Shown here one piece after another: positions 43,857 through 52,002 of a stretch of 64,000 bases of DNA. Both the position numbers and the translations under genes were made by a program. Below the pieces are notes generated by a model, which was not told the DNA's origin, searched no databases, and saw nothing but the letters and a program-made list of their open reading frames with translations. Positions within the stretch are counted from its first letter, which is position 1. Every line of letters starts with the position of its first letter. Source of the DNA: Nectonema munidae (Eukaryota; Nematomorpha; Nectonematoida; Nectonematidae); contig JAUIRK010001007.1 in assembly GCA_030549495.1 (NCBI GenBank), positions 1-64,000 on the forward strand, read 5' to 3'.

Positions 43857-45280
43857 GATATGCTTTGAAATGCCCTATTTCCACTCCTAAGCAGTTAATT
43901 TCTTTATTATCGTCATTTTCTCCTCCCCTTAATTTTATTGAAAGGTCTTTTATTACAAAAAAATTATGTTTTATATCAAAGAACAGGATTTACTATTCAT
44001 ATGGACTCCCAACTAACATAAAAAGTTTCTATTCTAACGTTGATCATTTTAAAATGTTATACTTTAAGTTTTTTGCTTCCCATTTTAATGATGAAATTGA
44101 TATAGTCTCTACTAGTAAAATACATGACCCCATACTAATAAATCTTGAGATTAATACATGTATATGTTCAACCAAATTACAAGCCAAAAAATATTGTCAA
44201 AAAATCCTAAGTTTTTCTAATGCTATATTTTATTTCTCTGATGGGTCATATGATCATATTTCAACTGCTGGTGCCTCGGCCTTCGCCATGTTTTACCCAC
44301 ATCAACAAAACCCAGATTTTCATAACTCTTTTAGTATAGGTCTCATGTCTTCATCCTTTTTAGCTGAAGGAGCCGCTCTTTTAGCTGCATTGAAACATCT
44401 AGAATGTCAAATAGATCAACTCTCGAAATTCTCTCTTGTTTATCTTTTGTCGGACTCATTATCTCTTCTTAAAGCTTTACAAAACAAGTCATCCTTAGAA
44501 TATATAGCTGATATATTAAAATTATACTCTAAGCTGCATAGTCTATTTAAAATTCGTTTTGTTTGGTGTCCAGGACACGAAGGAATTAAAGGAAATGAAA
44601 TCTGTGATAAATTAGCAAAAGAAACTCTTCCATTTTTGGTAAAAACTAATTATCTACCTCTTTCCTCATTGAAACAGTTCTCCAAGAAAAAGAGCCAAGA
44701 TTTTTGGTCAATTGATTGGTTAAGCAGTAAGTTTTCTCTTAAATTCCCAATTTTGAGCCTCACTACTTTTAATAATACGTTGAAAAAACAAAAGTTGTTA
44801 ACATTTCCGCCTAATATAACAAGATGGCTTTCAGGCAACTGTAATTGTAAGAACTTTCTGTATAAGATTAAAAAATCACGTGATAAATTGTGCCGCTTTG
44901 GATGTAATTTTGATGAAACCTCTAATCACTTGTTATTTTCTTGCCCCAGAACTAGTGAATACTTAGGTATATTTTTTAATAAAAATATAACAAAGTTCGG
45001 CTTTTCGATTTTCTCCATTAAAGAAATTTTAATTTACCCTTTTATATCTTATAATCTGTCAGACTTGATTGAATCAATTGATAGAATTCTAAGGCTGACT
45101 CCTCCTTAAACCTATACTCTAGTACACAAATGACTAAGATAACCATTTCCCAAAACATAAATTCGCTATGACGCCATTAACTTCCGTATTAACCTGTCTA
45201 TGCTTTACACTTTCCTCAAGCTTTTGCCAGCTATCGGACATTCCAGTCTATTAGCTGTGTCAACCAAGTTCAAGTTCAAG
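43326..45280 (+). mobile_element. 5'-truncated RNase H LINE with 15-bp TSD
   Basis: LINE copy flanked by exact 15-bp duplications. It starts inside the RT domain just before motif C (SYSDDLLIG) and ends in a short tandem tail (AAGTTC)n at about 45263-45280. The RT end, thumb, RNase H and terminal Cys/His motif follow in order. Frames shift twice near 43.55 and 43.8 kb, and the rest is open. Of the same broad RNase H-bearing group as the 24.7-29.6 kb LINE but a different family. Confidence 0.92.
43790..45109 (+). CDS. LINE RT thumb, RNase H and Cys/His tail
   Basis: Open frame of 439 codons. The first 140 or so residues are RT thumb/connection. RNase H follows with FSDGSYDHIS (Asp), EGAALLAALKHLE (Glu), LLSDSLSLLKAL (Asp) and VWCPGHEGIKGNEICDKLA (His and Asp), so all expected catalytic positions are present. 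It ends with CNCKNFLYKIK and CRFGCNFDETSNHLLFSC, a terminal zinc-finger-like motif. The good preservation suggests a relatively young insertion. Confidence 0.9.
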   Translation: MGTYIQKKTYQYSFSVIYYSILRYALKCPISTPKQLISLLSSFSPPLNFIERSFITKKLCFISKNRIYYSYGLPTNIKSFYSNVDHFKMLYFKFFASHFNDEIDIVSTSKIHDPILINLEINTCICSTKLQAKKYCQKILSFSNAIFYFSDGSYDHISTAGASAFAMFYPHQQNPDFHNSFSIGLMSSSFLAEGAALLAALKHLECQIDQLSKFSLVYLLSDSLSLLKALQNKSSLEYIADILKLYSKLHSLFKIRFVWCPGHEGIKGNEICDKLAKETLPFLVKTNYLPLSSLKQFSKKKSQDFWSIDWLSSKFSLKFPILSLTTFNNTLKKQKLLTFPPNITRWLSGNCNCKNFLYKIKKSRDKLCRFGCNFDETSNHLLFSCPRTSEYLGIFFNKNITKFGFSIFSIKEILIYPFISYNLSDLIESIDRILRLTPP

Positions 45281-45295
45281 TTCAATGACTTTTAA
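45281..45295. repeat. LINE target-site duplication, right copy
   Basis: Exact match to 43311-43325. Its last four bases are the TTAA used by the small element that follows. Confidence 0.9.
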
Positions 45296-45415
45296 CCTTT
45301 TCGTGACCATTGTATCATATATGATACATAAACAATTTTACCTTCGTCTGCTTTTTTGTATATGAATCTTCTGCTTTTTAATAAATATCGTCTGATTTTT
45401 CTGGTCACGAAAGGG
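45296..45415 (+). mobile_element. Small TTAA element M1 (piggyBac-like MITE)
   Basis: A 120-bp element between TTAA at 45292-45295 and 45416-45419. Terminal inverted repeats are CC(T/C)TTTCGTGACCA. Inside the left end is a perfect palindrome, TGTATCATATATGATACA. The core follows with CTTCGTCTGC, ATCTTCTGC and ATATCGTCTGATT. It encodes nothing. TTAA duplication and CCC-type ends fit piggyBac-mobilised MITEs. Confidence 0.88.
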
Positions 45416-45419
45416 TTAA

Positions 45420-45524
45420 CCCTTTTAGGCATGGGTTTTCTATCGTCTGCTTTCTTTCTCAATAAGTTTTATATAAATAAAGCAGACGATTTTTGGACAC
45501 TGGTGTCCCATTGTCCCTGAAAGG
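45420..45524 (-). mobile_element. Small TTAA element M1b, abutting M1
   Basis: Shares the TTAA at 45416-45419 with M1 and lies in the opposite orientation. Reading from the right, ends are CCTTTCAGGGACA and CCCTTTTAGGCA, with its own hairpin GGACAC-CA-GTGTCC beside a TCGTCTGC core and an inverted GCAGACGA near the other end. No TTAA remains at the right edge. Confidence 0.7.
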
Positions 45525-45890
45525 ACTTCACTAAATTTTCAGATTTACAGAATTTCAATAATTTTTTTATGAAACTAAATAATCGTATTTCTCAATCGAT
45601 TTCTTAAATTACATATGATTATAATCTTAAATTACATATGCTTTACTTTTGAAAAACGTCACCTCAAAGCCAATAGTATCTTTCTATGTATTATATATTA
45701 ACAATATAGCTAGCTTTGTTTTTCAGAAATTAAGAACGATAAAATCTGAAAATTACTAGCACAATGTCACTGGCGTAGAACAGATAGAAGATATTTATGA
45801 AGTAATTCAGAAATGATTTTTTTTAAAAAGTGGAAGGACGGTTTATTATGTTTTCCTCATGGGTTTTCCTCCAATATTATTTTTTTAAAA
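45525..45890. other. AT-rich stretch, nothing recognised
   Basis: No gene or repeat recognised. A short duplication of AAATTACATATG occurs near 45605-45640. Confidence 0.4.
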
Positions 45891-46215
45891 TAATTTTTTT
45901 TTTTTTTTTTATTATTATTATTATGAAATAATTAAAAAATTAAAAAAAAAAATTAATAATTTTATAAAATTGATTTATTTAGTTTTTTTTTTTTAAAAAA
46001 TCTTTTTTTTATTGAGTGTAGGGGGGGTGTCTATCTTTTTTATTTTTTTTATTTTATATTATTTATATAAAAAAAAATTTTTTTTGAAAGGAAAAAAAAA
46101 AAAAATTTTTTTTTTTTTTTTTGTTTTTTTTTTTGTTTTTTTTTTTGGGTATAAAAATAAAAAATTAAAAATAATTTTAAAAATTAATGGGGGGGGGGGG
46201 GGGGGGGGGGGGTTG
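45891..46215. repeat. Homopolymer-rich low-complexity tract
   Basis: Long runs of T and A, ATT repeats and a G run of more than 20 bases at about 46191-46212. The frame at 46012-46230 is made of these runs and is not a gene. Homopolymer lengths here are likely unreliable. Confidence 0.85.
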
Positions 46216-46499
46216 TTTAATGCAGGATGATAAGCGATTTGTATTATACTTTTTCTTATTTGTATTTGTTTAATGATTTGTACTCCCTTGACATTTGATA
46301 ACTTTTTTAAATAAGAAAAAGAGTTTATGTTTTTTTCATACTAAATTTCAGGCAAATATTCAGATTAAATTTAACAATATAAAAATCAGTGTAACAAAAA
46401 GATTATACAATGTTCACTTTAAGCAAACGGTTTTAAAACAACTTATTTGCATATTAAAATAAAAGATTTTTAATTAATACGTACTCATTTGCTTACACA

Positions 46500-46645
46500 C
46501 AAATATTGATTTTTGGATCAGAAAATGTTTTGTTGGTATTGAGTTTTGATGAATTGTAAAAAAACATTTTTCCTTGAGAAATTCTTTCAACGCTCAAAGT
46601 GGACAATAAGTCGAGGCTGTCAACTTTTGGAAAGTGTAACCAACC
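46500..46645 (-). CDS. Possible host exon, unidentified
   Basis: The minus strand reads FPKVDSLDLLSTLSVERISQ then KMFFYNSSKLNTNK, with base composition more gene-like than the surroundings, and ends near a donor-like GTGT|GTAAGC. A possible acceptor is TTGACAG. No domain is recognised and the partner exon is unknown. It may be an old element fragment instead. Confidence 0.2.
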
Positions 46646-46980
46646 AGAAAAATTAGTAAAAAGTTAAGCACATTTATTAATTAGAGTTTAATTAAATTAG
46701 TTTTTAATTTTTTTTATTTATTATTATTTTTTTTATTAATTTTTAATTAACCCTAAATAAACATTAATGATAAAAAAACTACTTAAGATGACTATAAAAT
46801 ACAAGTTTTACTACGACTAACTAAATAAATTGAAAAAAATTATAAGAGTTTTGAAACTCACTTGATTGAATATGAACAATTTAATAATACTTTTTTCTAA
46901 AATTAAAGGTTTTCAAGTTTTTATTATAAGGATACTTCTAGAAAAATCACATTGAAAAATAATGCGAAAGCTCATTATTT
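46646..46980. other. AT-rich gap, nothing recognised
   Basis: No coding or repeat signal seen between the two weak exon candidates. Confidence 0.4.
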
Positions 46981-47100
46981 AAAAATAAGTGTCTTTACGC
47001 TATCTAAATTCTCTTTGTATACTTCGAACGAGGCTTTCTCTGCATCTTCACGAGTGCGTAATGTGTTATTTATTGATTCACATCCTTTAACTTTGAAGAA
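46981..47100 (-). CDS. Possible host exon, unidentified
   Basis: The minus strand is open for about 40 codons, reading GCESINNTLRTREDAEKASF then EVYKENLDSVKTLIFK and stop. It could be a terminal exon, or end at a donor-like AGC|GTAAAG. The charged, helix-prone sequence (REDAEKASFEVYKENL) is protein-like. No family recognised. Confidence 0.25.
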
Positions 47101-47817
47101 AAAATGAATTTTCAGTCTAGTGTTTTAGTTTCTCATATCTGTGAAAATTGTATAATTAGTAGCCGTATAACTAATAAAGTTTGTAAAGTTAGGAATTCAA
47201 AAAACAATACATATTATTAAAATAATGCAGAGAAAAGTAAATATTGTTTACACGTTTACAATGGATATTAAAATGAATGTAAGAAATCGAAAGACTTTTG
47301 CGTCATTGTGAACTTTTTTCAAATATGAGAATGAGTTATGAAATTAGTGAATAAGTATAGTGCTTTTCCCGAGTCCACTTTTATTTAAATTTCCCTTGGC
47401 AACTTCATGTTGCCTACTCAAAATAAAAAAAACCTTTTTAAGGAATAGAACGTCATTCTATACAGGTGACATTTTGACAACATATGGTACAACACGTAGA
47501 CTACATTTATTTATTAGATCAGAGTGGGAACTTTTTTGTTGAAGGTGGGCATTCAAAAGTTTACACCTTTAAGTTTAAAAGAATAACAAATGATATTTTT
47601 TGTAAATATTTAAAGTTTAGTTTTAAAATTAAATTTCAAAGTAGATCAAAATAATAATCAAAAGTAATAATTTTTTAGTAATTATTTAGTAAAGTAAAAT
47701 CAAAGATAATAATTTTTAAAACTTTTTAAACATGTCCAGCAAAATGAAACCTTGAAAAAATATTTTTATTTATAAACCTATTCTTTTGTAAAATAGTTAC
47801 GTGATGAAAATTTATTA
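47101..47817. other. AT-rich intergenic DNA, nothing recognised
   Basis: No gene, repeat unit or element end recognised. Confidence 0.4.
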
Positions 47818-48673
47818 TATATACCATTTTTAGTTCAAAATGGTCTTTTTCAAATTCAAAATTTTCTTTTTTTTGCTCAAAATTGTCTTTTTTTATTTTG
47901 GAATAAAATGATATATTTTTTTACTTTTAAGCAATTTTTTGAATTTTTGTGTAAAAAATTTACAAATTTTTAATTTTGAAAGAAAAGTTTATGCGAGATA
48001 TTTATTAAAACATTTTAAGCCCTGCCCATCTTAAAGAGCATCCTTTTACCTACATTTTCATGCTGTTAGCTATTTGATAAAATTTAAAAAAAATTTTTAC
48101 AAGTCATTGAACAATATGCAAAATTTTTTTATTTTTCAATATATTTTAGCGTCTAAAATAAATAATTACATACTTTTTTGCACATTCAAAACTTTAAAAA
48201 ATTTGAAAAAAAAATTAGAAAACTTTTTTTGTAATTGGGTATAGGCGACGAAAAATTAAATCTCATTTGTAGAGAATTTTATACTAAAAATATGGAAAAA
48301 AAAATTTATTTTGATTTTTTTATTGAAAAATTTGAAGATGAAAGTTCAAAATCCCAAATTTTGACTTGCGAAAAAATTGAGAAATACTTTTTTTCTCACT
48401 TGCAGAATTGAAATTAGCTTATTCAAATCTACCAGAAAACATGTTAACATTTTTGTAAAAAAAATTAAAACAAAAAATAGCTTAAACAAATGACAAAAGT
48501 ATATGAAAAACGAAATGATATAAAATAAAAACTATACTGTAAAATAAATGTTTGCATGTAATTGCTTATGGAAAGACTTTCAAAAATAACTGAAATTGTA
48601 AAAATATTCTAAAATAAAAAAAAATAAAACTTTGAATTCGAAAAAGACTATTTTGAACCAAAAATGGTATATA
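47818..48673. mobile_element. Non-coding element with long inverted ends
   Basis: An 856-bp segment with terminal inverted repeats of about 55 bp that begin TATATACCATTTTTAGTTC (left) and, on the other strand, TATATACCATTTTTGGTTC (right), with only a handful of differences. The interior is AT-rich with no frame of note. The ends and possible TA duplication are compatible with a non-autonomous Tc1/mariner-type element; the superfamily is not proven. Confidence 0.75.
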
Positions 48674-49385
48674 CACTCGAAACAATAAATATAACCGAAC
48701 ATGATAGTTTCATCCTTCAAATTTTTCATTCTCCAATCATAATAAACTAACGATGAATGCGTTTAAATAACTTTAGATTGTATTTTTATCTTAGCGCCGC
48801 GCATAAAAACCTTTGCAAAGTCGCATTCGACCATGGATCTTGTTTATCTTAGATATTCATTTAAGATATAACATGGCGGAGCAAACCTAATAGGTTATTG
48901 TCGCACCGTGATAAAGAATAATATAACATGCATATAGTAACAAAAGCTTTAAAATGAAGAGTTTGAAAAAGATATTAAAAAAAGGAGAAAAAAATCCTGA
49001 TAAGACATCTTGACATAAGAAATTAGTTAACAACAGTATTAGAATAAGGATATAAAAAAAGTTAAAAATTAAAATCCTTTCTCACGTGTTAAATTAATAC
49101 TTAATTCAAAATAATGAGGACCTTTAAAAAAGTGAATGTCTCTAAAACGTTTTGATTTTGTTTGATTCCTATAGGAAAAGTTCCTGATAACAAGTGTTAT
49201 GCATACTTAATTTCTTGTTGATTGAAACACAAAAATATTTAGGAATTGATTTATATGGTAGTTATGCTTTTGCCAAGCTAATTTATACGATAACTAACTT
49301 TGAAATGAGAATATCAAAAAGGTAGGTTGTAAAGTAGAAAATGAATTTAGTGTTGCACTATAAAATAATAACATATCATATTTAT
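48674..49385. other. Intergenic, with a CpG-bearing patch
   Basis: Mostly AT-rich. A patch at 48785-48915 is richer in C and G (AGCGCCGCGCATAAAAACC, CATGGCGGAGC, TTGTCGCACCGTG) and could be a promoter or 5' exon. A minus-strand MVECDFAKVFMRGAKIK frame starts at 48834, but nothing confirms it. Confidence 0.3.
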
Positions 49386-49399
49386 TTAAGCAAATTTTA

Positions 49400-49704
49400 G
49401 AGGTCGATGCCTGTAAAATTTGCCTTTAGAAATATTATTAAATAAAAATAGATAATACTCTAGACTGCCAAAATCAATCAAGTTTGTTTTTAAAATCGTT
49501 GACTGTTGAAGAATTAACAACCTCACCCGGCAAGGAATTCCATTCATCAAGGTTTGACGATAGTTGTGGTGAAAGAAAGCGTATAGGTGTGTGTGTGAAA
49601 GGGGTGCATCAGAAATAATTTCAGTAAAATCAAAGCGAAAATCCAAATTTGCTAGTTGAACACAGTCAGCTACGTATTCCGTGGGAAGGGCCATAGCTCC
49701 CTTT
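49400..49704 (-). mobile_element. LINE 3' fragment
   Basis: The minus strand reads RFLSPQLSSNLDEWNSLPGE, then VVNSSTVNDFKNKLD, stop, FWQ: the common C-terminal phrase (WNSLP..VV..S.V..FK..LD) of non-LTR RT proteins. The upstream part (YVADCVQLANLDFRFDF) is in another frame. Strongly 5'-truncated and decayed. A small TTAA element abuts its upstream edge. Confidence 0.65.
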
Positions 49705-49709
49705 CTTAA

Positions 49710-49844
49710 CCCATTAAGTCCCAATGCTTGGTTCCCATTTGGGAACATAAGTAATTTCATCTTCGTCTGTTTTTTTCAATGACTTTGAATGTAAATCGTC
49801 TGCGTTTTTTTAAATATCGTCTGATTTCTATGGTACTTAATGGG
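49710..49844 (+). mobile_element. Small TTAA element M2
   Basis: A 135-bp element between TTAA at 49706-49709 and 49845-49848. Terminal repeats CCCATTAAGT(C/A)CCA. The variable hairpin near the left end is GTTCCCA-TT-TGGGAAC. The core has CTTCGTCTG, AAATCGTCTGC and ATATCGTCTGATT. Same family as M1 by the core, with different end and palindrome sequence. Confidence 0.88.
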
Positions 49845-49848
49845 TTAA

Positions 49849-50451
49849 AATGAAGCATCGATCTTTAATGTTTGTTTGCCTTTCAGTTTATTTGAAATAG
49901 CTATTTTTGTGGATAGACATTGTATACTAGAAATTCGATGTAATGCGAATTACACTTTAAAAGTCCACCTTGTTAATTATGACGATTGTTTTTAATAGAG
50001 CCCTCACTAAAATAATTTTCTGAATACGCCACTGAACATCAGACAGAAGGATCACGTGGATTTTGCATTAAAAAGAGTTTACATTACTTTTTCGATTTTC
50101 CATCCATTTTATTTATTCTGAAGGAATTTTTATTTGAAAACTATCATTAAGTCAGGTATATTTCATTGAAAAACGCCACCTGGAGGTGTTGAGTGGAAAA
50201 GGATTGGGAGAACGAATGTAAAAGATTCATAGTGATCACGTGTATATATGTAATGAACAGCTTAATTGATTCCCTAGTGTGTTCAATGTAGAGAATAGGC
50301 TTTACTGACATAATTTTGTCCTTAAACCATTTAGTATCAATGTACCCAATGAAACCTCAGACAAACTTTTGTTTAAAAATTGAATTAAATAGAGATTACT
50401 GAAGGGATCTGCTTTCCCCTTAGGAACATTGATGCTAAATGGATTAATGTA
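49849..50451. other. Downstream flank of the bHLH gene
   Basis: AT-rich DNA with no recognised gene. A further 3' exon of the bHLH gene could lie here or beyond, but none is identified. Confidence 0.35.
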
Positions 50452-50585
50452 GTGAGTGAATTTGCCATATGGGTATTTTATCATTAGGAGTTTCCTGTTC
50501 CTCACACGGAAGGATGCAGTGAGTGAATTTGCCATATGGGTATTTTATCCTTGGGAGTTTCCTGCTCCTCACATCGAAGGATGAT
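50452..50585. repeat. Tandem duplication of 67 bp
   Basis: Two adjacent units (50452-50518 and 50519-50585) starting GTGAGTGAATTTGCCATATG and containing GGAGTTTCCTG and CTCCTCACA, with a few substitutions between them. It lies just 3' of the bHLH exon. Confidence 0.9.
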
Positions 50586-50596
50586 GATGCTGAGAT

Positions 50597-51049
50597 TCAG
50601 AGATCAAATTGAAGATAAATGTAAAGCATTACTTGGCTGAGTCGTGGATGTGTTTGGTTTGCGTTAGCGACATCCATTTCTTCATTAGATTCGCAAGGAG
50701 GTGGAGCTAGAGTGTTGAGTAAGTAGACAATATAGTCTGTGGCAAGACGCAAGGTTTTTATCTTCGAAAGTTTGGTGTCTGTGGGAATATTGGGGATGCA
50801 CCTGCGCAAGTTGTTGAACGCTTTATTGATGTTGACCGTTCTCTTCCTCTCCTTTTTGGAGTAGAGGTGATTCGGCACGCGATTGCAGTCCACGCCAACA
50901 TCAGTTAGGGAAAAGTGATTGAAAGTCAATTCGTTCAAGCTCAAATCCATAGCATTCGAAATGACATGAGCCAGAGTGTTGACTTTCCTTTTTATACTTC
51001 GCATAAATTTAAAGAAAAGTAAAAGTAGTGATGATTGTGTGAGCTGCAC
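50597..51049 (-). CDS. Hand: Hand-type bHLH transcription factor, exon
   Basis: Bears a Hand-class basic helix-loop-helix domain. The basic region is at about residues 60-72 (YSKKERKRTVNIN, with the E-box-contacting Glu-Arg), helix 1 at 73-86 (KAFNNLRRCIPN), loop IPTDTK, and helix 2 at 96-114 (KIKTLRLATDYIVYLLNTL). The phrase DTKLSKIKTLRLA is diagnostic for Hand and its nearest relatives. Hand factors pattern heart, visceral muscle and related mesoderm in animals. The start is uncertain: Met at 51049, or the later Met (MRSIKRK, 51004). The C-terminus is not Hand-like after residue 130, and CAGCCAA|GTAATG near 50641 could be a splice donor, so this is probably the first coding exon, with the end elsewhere. 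Confidence 0.82.
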   Translation of the reverse strand: MQLTQSSLLLLFFKFMRSIKRKVNTLAHVISNAMDLSLNELTFNHFSLTDVGVDCNRVPNHLYSKKERKRTVNINKAFNNLRRCIPNIPTDTKLSKIKTLRLATDYIVYLLNTLAPPPCESNEEMDVANANQTHPRLSQVMLYIYLQFDL

Positions 51050-51622
51050 CGCGAAACGTGATTAAAATTCACGCAATTTATCAAAGAAATCATGGCTTCT
51101 GTGCAAAAATGGCTTTTATCAAACCCTTGAATAACAATTCTTTCTCTTCTTATAGCACTTCAATTATTGTTTTAACTTTTTTTTATGAAGTGCTTTGCAA
51201 ACATAACACACACACCCATCCACACATGACAGCTCAAGTCCATTCTGGAAATGAAAAACAGATAATAATAATAATAATAATATTGTGAAACATACTACCT
51301 CCTGGTTATAATAACCAATTTTATATATTGAATACAATTTATAACTAATGTCATATTGAACTAGTGCTTATCTTAGCAAGAGCATTTATGTCAACCACAC
51401 CAAAAAAATTTTTCATGGAGTAATTTGCAATGAATACATTGAGTACACTAGAAGTACCACAATATTTTAAATCTCTTTTTAACGAGCATTTGGCGTCAAA
51501 AATGACAGCATTTCTTTTTATTTAAATATCAACAAGGCAAAGTTCAAAGATTGTTCAGCTTGCTATAAAATTTGGTTCAGTGTAAATTCATCGCAGTAAT
51601 CGTCAACAGACAATGTATTATC
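51050..51622. other. Upstream flank of the bHLH gene
   Basis: Probable 5' flank/promoter region of the minus-strand bHLH gene. It has a small (ATA)n microsatellite at about 51261-51282. No TATA box or other site can be fixed from sequence alone. Confidence 0.35.
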
Positions 51623-51626
51623 TTAA

Positions 51627-51755
51627 CCCATTAACGCCCAGAATCGACTATAGTCGACTTTACAAAAATAAAATCGTCTGGGTTTATCAAAGCTCTTTAA
51701 TACAAATCTTCTGCTTTACATTAGATATCGTCTGATTATTCTGGTCGTTAATGGG
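51627..51755 (+). mobile_element. Small TTAA element M3
   Basis: A 129-bp element between TTAA at 51623-51626 and 51756-51759. Terminal repeats CCCATTAACG(C/A)CCAGAAT are the longest of the set. The palindrome near the left end is TCGACTATAGTCGA. The core has AATCGTCTG, ATCTTCTGC and ATATCGTCTGATT. Confidence 0.9.
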
Positions 51756-51759
51756 TTAA

Positions 51760-51998
51760 CCCGAACGACTAAATTAATCAGACGATATTTAGTGTAAAGC
51801 AGACGATTTGTATTAACCGGTAATCAACCACACTCGACTTTACAAAAATAAAATCGTCTGCGTTTATTAATGCTTTTTAATACAAATTTTCTGCTTTACA
51901 TTAGATATCGTCTGATTATTCTGGTCGATAACGGGTTAAAAAGATTTATAAAAGCAGACGATCGTATTTTTATAAAGTCGACTCCGGTCGTTAATCAG
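51760..51998 (-). mobile_element. Small TTAA element M4, split by M5
   Basis: Minus-orientation element in two pieces (51760-51812 and 51940-51998) with TTAA at 51756-51759 and 51999-52002. Its left part reads (minus strand) GATTAACGACCGGAGTCGAC then GATCGTCTGC; its right part reads TACAAATCGTCTGC, ATATCGTCTGATT and GTCGTTCGGG. Joined at the TTAA used by M5 it aligns along its whole length with M3. Confidence 0.82.
51817..51935 (+). mobile_element. Small TTAA element M5, nested in M4
   Basis: A 119-bp element between TTAA at 51813-51816 and 51936-51939, inserted at an internal TTAA of M4. The core is nearly identical to M3. The left end (CCGGTAATCAACCA) pairs only loosely with the right end (CCCGTTATCGACCA), and half of the palindrome is lost (only CTCGACTT remains). 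Confidence 0.85.
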
Positions 51999-52002
51999 TT
52001 AA

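Noticed and set aside
46012-46230. A 72-codon Phe/Lys/Gly-rich protein
   Set aside because: It is a translation of homopolymer runs of uncertain length.
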